NCBI RefSeq assembly: GCF_031461075.1
Contig: NZ_JAVKPK010000008.1
Location: forward strand, 1 to 64,000
Direction: 5' to 3'
DNA from: Methanosarcina baikalica
Lineage (GTDB): Archaea > Halobacteriota > Methanosarcinia > Methanosarcinales > Methanosarcinaceae
Length of the DNA: 64,000 bases
Below are positions 37,189-46,533 of this stretch, piece after piece (the first letter of the stretch is position 1; each line of letters begins with the position of its first letter). The position numbers were made by a program, and so were the translations under genes. The notes under the pieces are model-generated. The model saw nothing but the letters and a program-made list of their open reading frames with translations. It ran no database searches and was not told the origin of the DNA.

Positions 37189-38070
37189 TTAGCGCCTCCT
37201 TCTCCTGATAGTATGGTAAAAAGCATCAAAAATAGGGGTGTCGGTTGTAAAGGTATAAAATTCGGCCCCTGCCTTCATGCAGGCTTTTTTGATCCTTGCG
37301 TTGTGGTCATCAAGCTTTCCAATATACCTTTCCTTGAATTTTTCACTTACATAAGTCCTGATCTCTTCTCCTGTTTCGAGGTCTACAAGTTTGCTGTTTC
37401 CTTTAAGTGGGAGCACTTTTTCCGTGGGATCGAGCACCTGGATCAGAATAAGGTCGTGGTCAGATAGTCTGGAAACTGCTGTTTCTATTGCCTGAGGGTC
37501 CTGAAGAAAATCCGAGATAAGGATTACAAGAGACCTGGACTTGATTTCCCGGCTGTACTTTAGGACTGCTTCCCCTATGGAAGTCCCACCGGATAATTGG
37601 AGCTCTGTCAACCTATCAATCGCCCGTAAAAGGCTTTTTCTTCCACGGCTGGGTTTGTTAATATCAACTTCCTGTGTAAACGTGGAGATTGCAAACCTGT
37701 CGTTATATTTTGTTACCATGTAGGCGTAGCCTGCAGCGAGCATTGCAGCATATTCGAACTTCGAAGTCCCCTTTTCAGGATAATCCATGCTTTTGCTGGC
37801 ATCCAGAAGGATATGGGTTGTAAGGGTTTTCTCTTCCTCAAACTGCCGCACATAGAGTTTTTCAGTCCTCGCATAGGCTTTCCAGTCAATGTCTTTTAAG
37901 GCATCGCTAGAGTCATACTCTCTAAACCCGATGGTATCTATGCCGTGTCCGCTTCGGGTGGACGGACGATTTCCGGCATAAACTGTCGATACCCGCTTCC
38001 GGACAGAGAATGTAAAGCGGTCAAGCTGCCTGAAAAAGTCCGTTTCGATTTTTTGTTTTGTGCGAGTCAT
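37189..38070 (-). CDS. DUF58 protein
   Basis: 293 residues. Signatures are RSGHGIDTIGFREYDSSDALKDIDWKAYART (about 38-68) and the VWA-like LLDASKSMD (about 88-96). An arginine-rich C-terminus (IRRRRR) follows. DUF58 proteins are the usual partner of MoxR ATPases. No ribosome site is clear before ATG 38070, and the gene is separated from moxR by 138 bases. Its last codons contain the Shine-Dalgarno of the next gene. Confidence 0.88.
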   Translation of the reverse strand: MTRTKQKIETDFFRQLDRFTFSVRKRVSTVYAGNRPSTRSGHGIDTIGFREYDSSDALKDIDWKAYARTEKLYVRQFEEEKTLTTHILLDASKSMDYPEKGTSKFEYAAMLAAGYAYMVTKYNDRFAISTFTQEVDINKPSRGRKSLLRAIDRLTELQLSGGTSIGEAVLKYSREIKSRSLVILISDFLQDPQAIETAVSRLSDHDLILIQVLDPTEKVLPLKGNSKLVDLETGEEIRTYVSEKFKERYIGKLDDHNARIKKACMKAGAEFYTFTTDTPIFDAFYHTIRRRRR

Positions 38071-38208
38071 TCTGGATCGTCAATCAAAAAGTCCGGTTTA
38101 TCCCGGACCCGGAAAACCCCTTCAGGGTCATTTAAACTTAATTTTACAGTTCAGTTTCTGGCCATCAACCCTATAATTCGGTTTCTGGCCATCACCCATG
38201 CTCAGGTT

Positions 38209-39183
38209 TTACTTTACTTTCTTGAGAATATCCTCAATGGCCTGGTCAGGGGTCATCCCACTTCTTTCGGCTTCGAAAGTCAGGATAAGCCTGTGGCGCA
38301 GAACCGGATATGCCATGTAATCAATATCCTCTTTGCTTACGAAATTTCTGCCTTCTATAAGGGCCCTGGCTTTTGCAGCAAGGATAATACCGATGGATGC
38401 CCTGGGAGAAGCCCCGTACTCGATATGGTCTTTGTCTTTTCTTGTCATGCCGACAATAGAAAGGACGCGCTGCTTGAGTTCCTCGGAGATAGGGACCTGC
38501 CTGGTGAGTTTCTGCAAATCGAGAAGGGTGGACTTATCCAGGCCCCTGGAAATCTTCGGGGTTTCGGATTTCGTATATCGGTTTATTATCTCCATTTCCT
38601 CTTCATAGGAGGGGTAATCTACAAGGATTTTTAAGAGAAAACGATCGAGCTGGGCTTCAGGCAGGGGATATGTGCCTTCCATTTCTATGGGGTTCTGGGT
38701 AGCAAGGATAAAGAAGGGACTGTCCAGCAGGAAGGTATCATTTCCTACTGTTACCTGTTGTTCCTGCATAGCTTCCAGCAGGGCTGACTGAGTTTTCGGA
38801 GACGCCCTGTTAACCTCATCCGCAAGGACGACATTTGCAAAAACCGGCCCCGGGGAGAACCTGAATTCTTTTCTGTTTTCTTTCTCTTCAATAACATTTG
38901 TCCCTATGATGTCAGAAGGCATAAGGTCAGGAGTACATTGAATCCTGCTGAATTTCAGGTTCATAGCCTTTGAAACAGTAGAGATCATAAGGGTTTTTCC
39001 AAGCCCTGGATTACTCTCCACGAGGGCATGTCCTTCACAGAGAATTGCAATCATAATCTGTTCGATTACTTTATTCTGGCCTACTATGACGTGCCCTATT
39101 TCTTCAAAGAAATTTTTGAAAATCCTGCCTGCGTTCTGATAGGTCGTGGCAGCTTGCCCAGAGTCCGTATTATTCTCACTCAT
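38209..39183 (-). CDS. MoxR-family AAA+ ATPase
   Basis: 324 residues. Walker A is NPGLGKT (about 58-64), Walker B is VVLADEVNR (about 116-124), and the sensor region is FFILATQNPIEMEGTYPLPEAQLDRF. The C-terminal lid includes YGASPRAS, as in MoxR. It is a chaperone-like ATPase thought to mature or insert cofactor-dependent or envelope complexes together with VWA proteins. It starts behind AGGTGA (seven-base spacing) and heads the cluster. Confidence 0.93.
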   Translation of the reverse strand: MSENNTDSGQAATTYQNAGRIFKNFFEEIGHVIVGQNKVIEQIMIAILCEGHALVESNPGLGKTLMISTVSKAMNLKFSRIQCTPDLMPSDIIGTNVIEEKENRKEFRFSPGPVFANVVLADEVNRASPKTQSALLEAMQEQQVTVGNDTFLLDSPFFILATQNPIEMEGTYPLPEAQLDRFLLKILVDYPSYEEEMEIINRYTKSETPKISRGLDKSTLLDLQKLTRQVPISEELKQRVLSIVGMTRKDKDHIEYGASPRASIGIILAAKARALIEGRNFVSKEDIDYMAYPVLRHRLILTFEAERSGMTPDQAIEDILKKVK

Positions 39184-39382
39184 ATTTACTTCACCTGTTA
39201 ATTTGCTGTTTTCGCAGATCTTGAAGCCCGCTTTCTACCGGATGTTACTTGCTCCTGCAACAGTGTACCATCCAGAACACAGCCTGTTATTCAAAAACTG
39301 TTTTTAGATAACTTTCGATTAAATTGAATCAGATAAGTCCATTTTCAGATGCATTTTCTTAATTTCAGATACATTTTCTAAA

Positions 39383-40333
39383 TTATTCTTCTGCAAGTCC
39401 TTCAAAATAACTCTGGATAACATTCCTGTATCCTTCAGGTAGATTTTCATAATAAGCCTGGGAAGCAACCGCTTCCGGGTTTACAAGGTCTGATTGGATA
39501 AATGATTCGTTCATTTGTTTTCCTTCTTCCTGGCTTGTAAAGCCCTGGCCTGCACCCGGAGGAATCTTCAGATCAACTTCTTTGCCTTCCACCACAATAA
39601 CGGCAGGTTCTCCAAAGAGGTCTTTCTGGCTGTCGTTATTCGATGTCCCGCCATTTTCCTCTACAGGGAAGAGGTCGGTATTTGAATCCGAGGCAAGGGG
39701 GATTTTTTCGATCACTCCGTTAAGGTCAGTGGGGCTGATAGTTGTCTGGTATCCGGTTCCGGCAACGTATGCAAGAAGAGAAACCGCGAACACTATTACA
39801 AGCAGGTTCTTTGCAAGCTTTCTCCTGTTAAGAAAGGATGAGGATTTCACAGGTTTCGAATCAATTATAACCCCGCCTATAAGATCCCGGACAATGATGT
39901 TGTCCGTATTCCGATTATCATAGGCGGTCCTTAACCTCTCCTTGAGCACAGGGTGTGTCTCTTCTAGAAGGGAAATAGCATCTTTCTTTTCAGCTCTGTA
40001 ATGCCTTATGGCTGTGAGGATAAGGGAGAAAGCAAAAGCCAGGAAAATAAGCCCGAGCGTTTCAAAAATAACTCCGAAACCCAGAATATTGTATTTTGCG
40101 CCGGTATAAGGTTCGAAGGTGCTAAACATTAGGAATAAATCTCGCATGTTAAAAAGCATGAAAAGGACATAAAGGACGAGAAAAGTTGCAAGCAAGTCTG
40201 CAAAATCATAGAGTCCTCTATATTTTTTCAAAACCGATTCGTGTTTGTTTACTATATCTTCAATATTCAGAGCTATCTCGCTCCCTTTTGCAACCGGAAA
40301 TGTCGGCCGTGGTAATAAGTACGAATTGTGCAC
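39383..40333 (-). CDS. Membrane protein of the Bat-like cluster
   Basis: About 316 residues from a GTG at 40333; the start is uncertain because no ribosome site lies before it. A GGGAG occurs inside the frame further down, and the protein may begin near ALNIEDIVNKHES. Two membrane helices lie at about 45-65 and 85-110, followed by a cytoplasmic loop (RHYRAEKKDAISLLEETHPVLKERL). A third helix lies at about 175-192. The C-terminal half is acidic and Gly/Asn-rich, ending YRNVIQSYFEGLAEE. Same orientation as moxR and 200 bases before it. No characterised family recognised. Confidence 0.65.
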   Translation of the reverse strand: MHNSYLLPRPTFPVAKGSEIALNIEDIVNKHESVLKKYRGLYDFADLLATFLVLYVLFMLFNMRDLFLMFSTFEPYTGAKYNILGFGVIFETLGLIFLAFAFSLILTAIRHYRAEKKDAISLLEETHPVLKERLRTAYDNRNTDNIIVRDLIGGVIIDSKPVKSSSFLNRRKLAKNLLVIVFAVSLLAYVAGTGYQTTISPTDLNGVIEKIPLASDSNTDLFPVEENGGTSNNDSQKDLFGEPAVIVVEGKEVDLKIPPGAGQGFTSQEEGKQMNESFIQSDLVNPEAVASQAYYENLPEGYRNVIQSYFEGLAEE

Positions 40334-40491
40334 GAAACATGTAAATATACTGTAGGAAGATATTCTAGAAAGATACTATAGAAAGATAGTATATAAAGGT
40401 GCACGTTCCAGGGTATGCATTTTTGCAGATTTGCACACCCATCCGAGTTTTTGTCTTTAAATTCGCACCTTTGAATATGGCAGGGATCCAA

Positions 40492-41379
40492 TCAATATCC
40501 TTTGTCAATATTCACAGACCTGAATGTTTTAAAAGCGGGATAGGAACCCAGTATCTTTAGAGTATCAGTTTTAGCTTTTATATCTTTTAAAGCATCTTTT
40601 ACAAGTGCGTCGCTGTCATGCCCTTCAAAATCGATATAGAAATAGTAGTCTCCAAGTTCCTTTTTCGAAGGTCTGGACTCGATTTTTGTCAGATTAATTT
40701 TTCTTTTTGCAAAAGTCCCGAGAATTTCATATAATGCTCCTGGTCTGTCTTTTTCCAGATAAACTATAAGGGAAGTTTTGCAGGCTGAAGAGCTGCATTT
40801 CTCAGACCCGGTTTCAGGTTCGGTCAAAGTTTTTTTTCCGGCTTTCAAAACAATGAAACGGGTGTAGTTCTCTTTCTTATCCTGAATATTTGAGAGAAGA
40901 ACCTTCAGCCCGTAGCACTCTGCAGCTTCAGGGGACGCTATTGCTGCCATTTCTTCAAACTCTCCTGCAAGCCTGGCCGCATGGGAAGTGCTGCCCGTGC
41001 TCCTGAGTTCGGCATCAGGAAAATGTTTCTTCAGGAAATGTCTGCACTGGGCAAGCCCCTGAGGATGTGAAAGTATGACCCTTACCTTTTCAGGCCCGCC
41101 TTTCGAGAGCAGGCAGTGCTCGATTCTGACGACTATCTCTCCGACTATCTTAGCTTCGTTCTCTAAAAGGAGGTCGAGAGTAACGCCTACAGAACCTTCA
41201 ATAGAGTTTTCTATCGGTATTATTGAGATATCCGATTTCCCCTGTACCGTCGCCAGGAACGCATCCTCTATATCTGCAAAATACCGGAGTTCTGAGCCGC
41301 TCATACTGTATTTCTGCATCCACAACTTTGCAGCTTTTTCAGAATAAGAGCCTTCGGGCCCCATTACGCCTACAATCAT
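40492..41379 (-). CDS. pheA: Prephenate dehydratase
   Basis: 295 residues from ATG 41379 (MIVGVMGPEGSYSEKAA), the usual start for the monofunctional archaeal enzyme, which converts prephenate to phenylpyruvate for phenylalanine. Catalytic-domain motifs are PIENSIEGSVGVTLDLL and STSHAARL. The C-terminal ACT domain (LIVYLEKDRPGALYEILGTF, ESRPSKKELGDYYFYID) binds phenylalanine for feedback control. The frame stays open upstream to 41490, but that part is GC-rich repeat sequence and not conserved protein. No chorismate mutase domain is fused. Confidence 0.93.
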   Translation of the reverse strand: MIVGVMGPEGSYSEKAAKLWMQKYSMSGSELRYFADIEDAFLATVQGKSDISIIPIENSIEGSVGVTLDLLLENEAKIVGEIVVRIEHCLLSKGGPEKVRVILSHPQGLAQCRHFLKKHFPDAELRSTGSTSHAARLAGEFEEMAAIASPEAAECYGLKVLLSNIQDKKENYTRFIVLKAGKKTLTEPETGSEKCSSSACKTSLIVYLEKDRPGALYEILGTFAKRKINLTKIESRPSKKELGDYYFYIDFEGHDSDALVKDALKDIKAKTDTLKILGSYPAFKTFRSVNIDKGY

Positions 41380-41399
41380 TTGAAGAGTTAATTGGGGGG

Positions 41400-41520
41400 A
41401 TGGTAGTAATATTTTTTGATGCCCGAGTTGCGCCAGCAGAGTTGCGGCTCTGCAGTGCGCTGTCCTTCCCGAGTTCCGCTTCGGGAGCACGGGGTCCTTT
41501 TCGCTGCGCTCAAGAGGACT
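41400..41520. repeat. GC-rich palindromic repeat upstream of pheA
   Basis: Includes cccgagttccgcttcggg (stem CCCGA/TCGGG) and tcgctgcgctcaagaggact. A related block lies at 48290-48350 (cccgagtcccgtttcggg, tcgctttgctcaagagagct). Both blocks directly precede a family B element, so this may be a composite repeat or a preferred target. Confidence 0.6.
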
Positions 41521-41522
41521 AA

Positions 41523-41652
41523 GAGCCTATCCGAAAAGTGATTACCTGCTGTAATTTTTACAATGTGCAATATGCAAAAACGGAACGATATTCTGATATT
41601 ATATACCTATTATGACTTTTCAACATGCATTGTTGACTTTTTGGACAGGCTC
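41523..41652. mobile_element. Family B miniature element, copy B1
   Basis: 130 bases with terminal inverted repeats GAGCCTATCCGAAAAGT and ACTTTTTGGACAGGCTC (imperfect). TAA directly flanks both ends (41520-41522 and 41653-41655) as a 3-base target duplication. No ORF. About 80% similar by eye to copy B2. Confidence 0.85.
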
Positions 41653-41834
41653 TAATTTAGAGGTTAGAAAGAGTTGAAACCGTTGAAAGCACGGAAAACA
41701 TGGAATAAAGGCAAAAGTGCACAATTTTTCCGTGATTCCCGTGTTTTTCATGCTTAATAGTAATTTGAATTGGGTTTTTCCGTGCTCTCATAGGTTATAG
41801 GTCCCTGATTTGGCAGCTTACTGCTGTCTTTGAG

Positions 41835-43337
41835 TTAATAACTGCGCTGCACGGTATAGGTGACGTTCTTTGAGCTATCAGCAGGCACGGTTACTTCCCA
41901 TTCGGCAGTGTTAGCATCTTTTTTCTTATACGGGTCAGAGTTTTCGGTAATCTTCCATTCTCCATAGATCTTTTCCACAATCTTTACTTTCTGAGCTTCA
42001 GATTTGTGATTTTTGAGTTCTATTTCGTAACTCTCTTTCCAGGCATTGGTACTTACTTTATCGTAATTAGTCTGGGTTCTCTTACCTGTTACATCAAAAG
42101 CGCTTCCGACAACGACATTTATCTCCTCATCTTTTGGGGTATGGTCTATATTGTCTTCCCCGAGGAATTGAAGCTGGCCTTCGGAGTCAGCTTTGTATAC
42201 CCTTAGAACACCAGCGGGAAGAGGCATTCCAAGGCCTTTTTCTTTAGAATTATTCAGGTTCAGAACAACCTGGATATCATTGCTTTTTGAAACATCAAAA
42301 ACGAGTTCTTTTTCCACAGGCACTGAATCTGTGGAGAGCAGGGAAAGCTGCTTGATCTGGTTATTCTTCAGAGTAGCCGGCCTTTCAAGGGTATAAAGAT
42401 GATACTCAAAAAGAGATTCCTCAACGAAACCGCCTTTGGCCTCGTCAGATACAGCCTCTGATGCTATAGTTGCTTCACCCTTATACATTTCCTGAGGTAC
42501 AGCTACACGGTGAACGTCACCTGCAACCAGTTTCAGTTTGGCATTCTCATAGGTTGTTCCTGCTTTATTATCAACGGTGACCCAACCCTGAATATCAGCC
42601 TTCGTATCATCCGCACTGGTCTTTACGATATAGTTTGCTTTCCAGCTCATACCTCCTGTAAGATAAGAAGTAAGGACATCCCGATTGCCTGCAGTAGGAG
42701 AGTAGACCTGCCAGACCAGAGTAGGTTTCGTGAGCAGATCGGCAGAGTCAGGAAATTCCACTTTTGAGACTTCGGAAAGAGTTACAACCTTTCCGTCACT
42801 CAACTTGAGCACCATTCTGTCGTAATCATAGCTCATGAGAATCCCTGTATATGTATTTCCTTCTTTTTCAGTTGCAGTAATTTCCTTGTCCAGGAACTTT
42901 TCCAGAAGCTTCTGACTACTCACAAGATCGTATTCGTAGTTCTGTTCCAGTACAGCAGTATCCTTATTTTTTGTGTCCTCAAACATTACTGAAGTCGGGT
43001 CAATAAGGGCAGCAACATCCGTATATTCCACGCTGTTGACTCCAGACTTGAGATCAAGTTCCCTTTTTTCTTTTACCAGGGCAAGGTTATCATTATAAAC
43101 AGTAACTTCAGTATCCGCACTCGTTCCTGCAGCCTTGGCCGTAAGGATCTCCAAAGGATTTGAAAGTTGTACCTTAGTAACCATGCTTGAACCGAATTCG
43201 ATCCCGTTAGTTGCAGCTTGAGATCTATTTGCCTGAGCTGTATTTCCTGTAGAATCAGGGCACAGGAAAGCTGCAGTTGCGGTCACGATACAGACGAATA
43301 CCAGCATAAGCCACACATAACTCTTCTTTATTTTCAT
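41835..43337 (-). CDS. DUF4139-type secreted protein
   Basis: 500 residues. The signal peptide is YVWLMLVFVCIVTATAAFLC (about 6-25). A DUF4140/DUF4139-like body follows: VTVYNDNLALVKEKRELDLKSG, SVEYTDVAALIDPTSV, and the DUF4139 core LVWQVYSPTAGNRDVLTSYLTGGMSWKANYIV with GWVTVDNKAGTTYENAKLKLVAGDV. The C-terminal half is beta-rich and ends TYTVQRSY. Probably outside the cell, attached by the N-terminal hydrophobic segment or released. Function unknown; the family occurs widely in bacteria and archaea. Monocistronic by context. Confidence 0.82.
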   Translation of the reverse strand: MKIKKSYVWLMLVFVCIVTATAAFLCPDSTGNTAQANRSQAATNGIEFGSSMVTKVQLSNPLEILTAKAAGTSADTEVTVYNDNLALVKEKRELDLKSGVNSVEYTDVAALIDPTSVMFEDTKNKDTAVLEQNYEYDLVSSQKLLEKFLDKEITATEKEGNTYTGILMSYDYDRMVLKLSDGKVVTLSEVSKVEFPDSADLLTKPTLVWQVYSPTAGNRDVLTSYLTGGMSWKANYIVKTSADDTKADIQGWVTVDNKAGTTYENAKLKLVAGDVHRVAVPQEMYKGEATIASEAVSDEAKGGFVEESLFEYHLYTLERPATLKNNQIKQLSLLSTDSVPVEKELVFDVSKSNDIQVVLNLNNSKEKGLGMPLPAGVLRVYKADSEGQLQFLGEDNIDHTPKDEEINVVVGSAFDVTGKRTQTNYDKVSTNAWKESYEIELKNHKSEAQKVKIVEKIYGEWKITENSDPYKKKDANTAEWEVTVPADSSKNVTYTVQRSY

Positions 43338-43601
43338 AAAAGATAGATAGGTAACTGTCTTATTTATATCTGACTTTGACTACGGACATGTTTGAAGTTA
43401 TCTGTCCGGCTTCTAATTATCTCCCAAAAGTATCACACGGTGTAAACTCTATTTTTCTGTGATAATCAAAGTAATAAAGCAGAGTACAGTTATAATAATA
43501 TACACCAAAACACAATTAATAATTTTAAATAGTATTTGGAAAAAATCCGGGCAATATTTAGACAATAAAAAGATCTGGAAAATAATTAAGGATTCATTTT
43601 C

Positions 43602-45089
43602 ATGAATATTACCAAAGTTTTCAGGGCTAAAAACTGGATCAGGTTCTCACGCTTTATTTCAGGTATCGCTCTTATTTTTCTTCTTGCAGGAACAATAATC
43701 CCTACATCGGCCGCAGGGATTGGGGCAAGCAGGGAAATATCTACCGGGACGGTTAGCCCAGGCGAAAATTTTACAGTAACCGTACATATAGGAGCAGACC
43801 AGGACGTTGAAGCCCTGACACTTGATGAAAATCTCCCTGATGGATGGCATGTAATTCGGATGGGAAATAACCGGGATACATTCCAGGAAATCAGCACTTT
43901 CAAAGAGTCAACTCTGGAGTGGATCTGGGCTGAGAACCTCTCGGCAGGGGAAGAAAAGACCATTATATATAATGTGGCCGTCCCTTCAAATTCCAAGCCT
44001 GGAAATTTCACAATCTCGGGTACGATTTCCGCTTATTCCATACCTACTGTCCCTGTGGAAGGATTTTCAGAGATAGTAGTTACTTATCCATGTGAAGCCG
44101 ACTTTTCCGCAATCCCTCTCCTGGGTTCCGTACCCCTGACTGTCCAGTTCACAGACTTGTCCGCCTTCAATCCAGATTTCCGGGAATGGGACTTTGATGG
44201 AAACGGGAACATTGACTCAAACGAAAGGAATCCGGTTTACACATACGTAAACCCGGGCATCTACAATGTTACCTTTAGGGTGACTAACAGTACTTATGGA
44301 AATGACACCAGAACAAAAACAGGATATATAACCGTATTAGAGAAACCCTCCGGTTCGGAAGAAGGTGAAGGAATAAGCGGAGGAGGAAGTGGAGGCGGGG
44401 GAGGCGCAGGCTCTCCGGAATCAAGCAGGAATATAGAGCTCAAGGAAATTTCAAATGAACAGGTCTTCAAAGGAACTCACACATGTTTTACTTTTAAAGG
44501 CGGGGCAAATGAAATAGTCACTGTGGAGTTCGATCCGAAAAAGAACTTCGGAAAAACAACCGCTATTGTAGAGATGCTAAAAAATACTTCTTCAATAGTT
44601 AAGGAACCTGCCCCCGGAATGATCTACAAAAACGTAAATATCTGGGTTGGGAATAGCGGCTTTTCAAATCCTGAAAACCTTGAAAATACCAGGGTAAGTT
44701 TTAGGGTGAGCAGGGCTTGGGTTGTCGAACAGGGGATCAGCGAAAATACAGTAACTCTGTACAGGTACGGTCAGGACACATGGGACCAGTTGTCTACGGC
44801 CCTCAGCGGAGAAGACGAAGCTTATTTTTACTTTACTGCAGAAACCCCGGGGTTTTCTTCCTTTGCAATCTCAAGCACGGAAAAAAATATTCAATCTGTT
44901 GAGATTTCTACAGCCAAAAAAGGAGAAAATCAAACCCTGAATGAGGACAAACCGTCTGACAAGGTAAAAAACGGAATTTATGCTTCAGATCTCGAAAAAG
45001 AAGAAACTGAAAGCTCTCCTGGCCCTGGAATAGCCTTTGCAGGAGCTGAATTACTGATTTTGTACGGGATATTAAGGAGAAAAAAATAA
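43602..45089 (+). CDS. PKD-domain surface protein with a sorting-signal-like C-terminus
   Basis: 495 residues. Signal peptide at about 20-40 (ISGIALIFLLAGTIIPTSAA). A CARDB-like beta domain covers about 45-150. A PKD domain covers about 165-250 (DFSAIPLLGSVPLTVQFTDLS, EWDFDGNGNIDSNE, YTYVNPGIYNVTFRV). A Gly/Ser spacer follows (GISGGGSGGGGGAGS), then a PGF-pre-PGF-like domain at about 275-430. The C-terminus (SPGPGIAFAGAELLILYGIL, then RRKK) is the tripartite motif-helix-basic pattern recognised by archaeosortases, with PGPG in place of PGF. Probably a cell-surface glycoprotein. Confidence 0.85.
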   Translation: MNITKVFRAKNWIRFSRFISGIALIFLLAGTIIPTSAAGIGASREISTGTVSPGENFTVTVHIGADQDVEALTLDENLPDGWHVIRMGNNRDTFQEISTFKESTLEWIWAENLSAGEEKTIIYNVAVPSNSKPGNFTISGTISAYSIPTVPVEGFSEIVVTYPCEADFSAIPLLGSVPLTVQFTDLSAFNPDFREWDFDGNGNIDSNERNPVYTYVNPGIYNVTFRVTNSTYGNDTRTKTGYITVLEKPSGSEEGEGISGGGSGGGGGAGSPESSRNIELKEISNEQVFKGTHTCFTFKGGANEIVTVEFDPKKNFGKTTAIVEMLKNTSSIVKEPAPGMIYKNVNIWVGNSGFSNPENLENTRVSFRVSRAWVVEQGISENTVTLYRYGQDTWDQLSTALSGEDEAYFYFTAETPGFSSFAISSTEKNIQSVEISTAKKGENQTLNEDKPSDKVKNGIYASDLEKEETESSPGPGIAFAGAELLILYGILRRKK

Positions 45090-45236
45090 TCCGAAAAGAG
45101 AAGAAGATAACTGGACGAAAAAGTTGACTAACAGAACTTTTTAGTAAAAGCCGTCTTTTCTTAAGTTCCCTTTTTCTCTCAACCCGGGACTGTTTGGAGC
45201 AAAGCTCAGGTTCCTTTGTTTTGCTTTTTGCTCCTT

Positions 45237-46178
45237 TCAAATATATCCGCATTGCTCAAGCCAGGTAAGGGACTTTATCCATTCTCCTTTTGGCTCCCTC
45301 GAGGTACCCACGACAAGCCTCTTCATATCTCCCACCTCTTCAACAATGCCGCAGGCTTCTATAATCTCTCCGGGAAGAGCCTGGCCTGCATAGGTATGGG
45401 TGTATGAGAGCACATGGTCGATTTCATCATGTTCTACCTTATAATAAGCAGGGCTGTCAAAAGCAAAGTCAGCATTTTTGACCTCGGCTTCGATTTTCAT
45501 TTTGACTGTGTCCTTTCCGCGCAGAAGAGGTTCTTTAATCTGATCCCATTCCCTCACAAAAAGAAGATCAAAATAAGTGCCTTCGACCATGCCCCTGTTG
45601 CCTTTTCTGGATTCATGCAGTATGAATTCATCAAATGAAATGTCGGGAATTCTCTTTCTGTAAATTCTCTGCCACATCTCCTCATCGATTTCTTCAATGG
45701 GCCCTTCCTGCTGTTTTGCAATAGTTATGGCATCCCGTGCCCTGAACCATAAAGGACCATAGACGACAAAATCGATATCCGAACTTTCATTCTGGAGACC
45801 TGCGAGCATAGAACCCGTAACTCCCATACTTGTCCTAGGGATTCCGGCCATATCAAGCACTTTTACGATTTCCCTCACGCGGCTATCGGAATTTACAAGT
45901 TCGGGAATCAAATCCGAAGGGCGAAGCACCTGTTTTACCTCGGATTCCGGAACGACATGGACATCCTGCACCCATTCCGGCCTGTGCTTCCTCATGAACT
46001 CGAAAGCCGGGCCAAAATCGTATTTTTTATATCTTTTCCCGTCTAATTCTCTTTCCCCATTTTCATCGGGGACATAGCGGAGTGTGGCCCGGATTCCATC
46101 GTTACGAAAATAGTCGGAAACCGCAAAAAGCCAGTTGTCTTTTGTGACAAGAAAATCCCTCAGGCGCGTTTTGAGCAT
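45237..46178 (-). CDS. Nucleotidyltransferase-domain protein
   Basis: 313 residues. A Pol-beta-type nucleotidyltransferase motif is present near 121-138: GVTGSMLAGLQNESSDIDFV (GS-x-SDxD with both metal-binding Asp). The N-terminal domain (about 1-90) is basic with several Tyr. The C-terminal domain contains SYTHTYAGQALPGEIIEACG and ends near TWLEQCGYI, similar to uncharacterised archaeal nucleotidyltransferases. Substrate unknown. Transcribed convergently with the PKD protein. Confidence 0.75.
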   Translation of the reverse strand: MLKTRLRDFLVTKDNWLFAVSDYFRNDGIRATLRYVPDENGERELDGKRYKKYDFGPAFEFMRKHRPEWVQDVHVVPESEVKQVLRPSDLIPELVNSDSRVREIVKVLDMAGIPRTSMGVTGSMLAGLQNESSDIDFVVYGPLWFRARDAITIAKQQEGPIEEIDEEMWQRIYRKRIPDISFDEFILHESRKGNRGMVEGTYFDLLFVREWDQIKEPLLRGKDTVKMKIEAEVKNADFAFDSPAYYKVEHDEIDHVLSYTHTYAGQALPGEIIEACGIVEEVGDMKRLVVGTSREPKGEWIKSLTWLEQCGYI

Positions 46179-46527
46179 TTTATACCATCCTGGAACTTAT
46201 GTAAATATTTAAGAGTACTTGGATTTTAAGGAACCTTAACTGTCGGGCTTTATAATAATTTATAATAAATGGGAGGAAATGTATTGTACCATTCATGTAT
46301 ATAATTATCAGGTATTTTGCTTTTTGAACAAATGACTAACAAAATGGAATAATATATATCTGGAGTAACAGATACTGAAAGGATATATACCGAAGAAATC
46401 AAATAAACCACACTCAAATAAAATACCGTAAAATAAAGTATACTAAATAAAATATATTAAAATAATTCATATTAAATATTCCAAACCAGTAAACGGAATA
46501 AACTGCAGATGCAGAAAATCCGAGGTA
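46179..46527. other. AT-rich intergenic region
   Basis: About 350 bases without a gene. Clusters of aataaaatata-like blocks (46400-46470) are low complexity, and one is probably the M20 gene's TATA box. Confidence 0.4.
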
Positions 46528-46533
46528 ATGCTT

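Noticed and set aside
41380..41490. 37-codon N-terminal extension of pheA
   Set aside because: It is GC-rich repeat sequence translated by chance; the conserved prephenate dehydratase start is ATG 41379.
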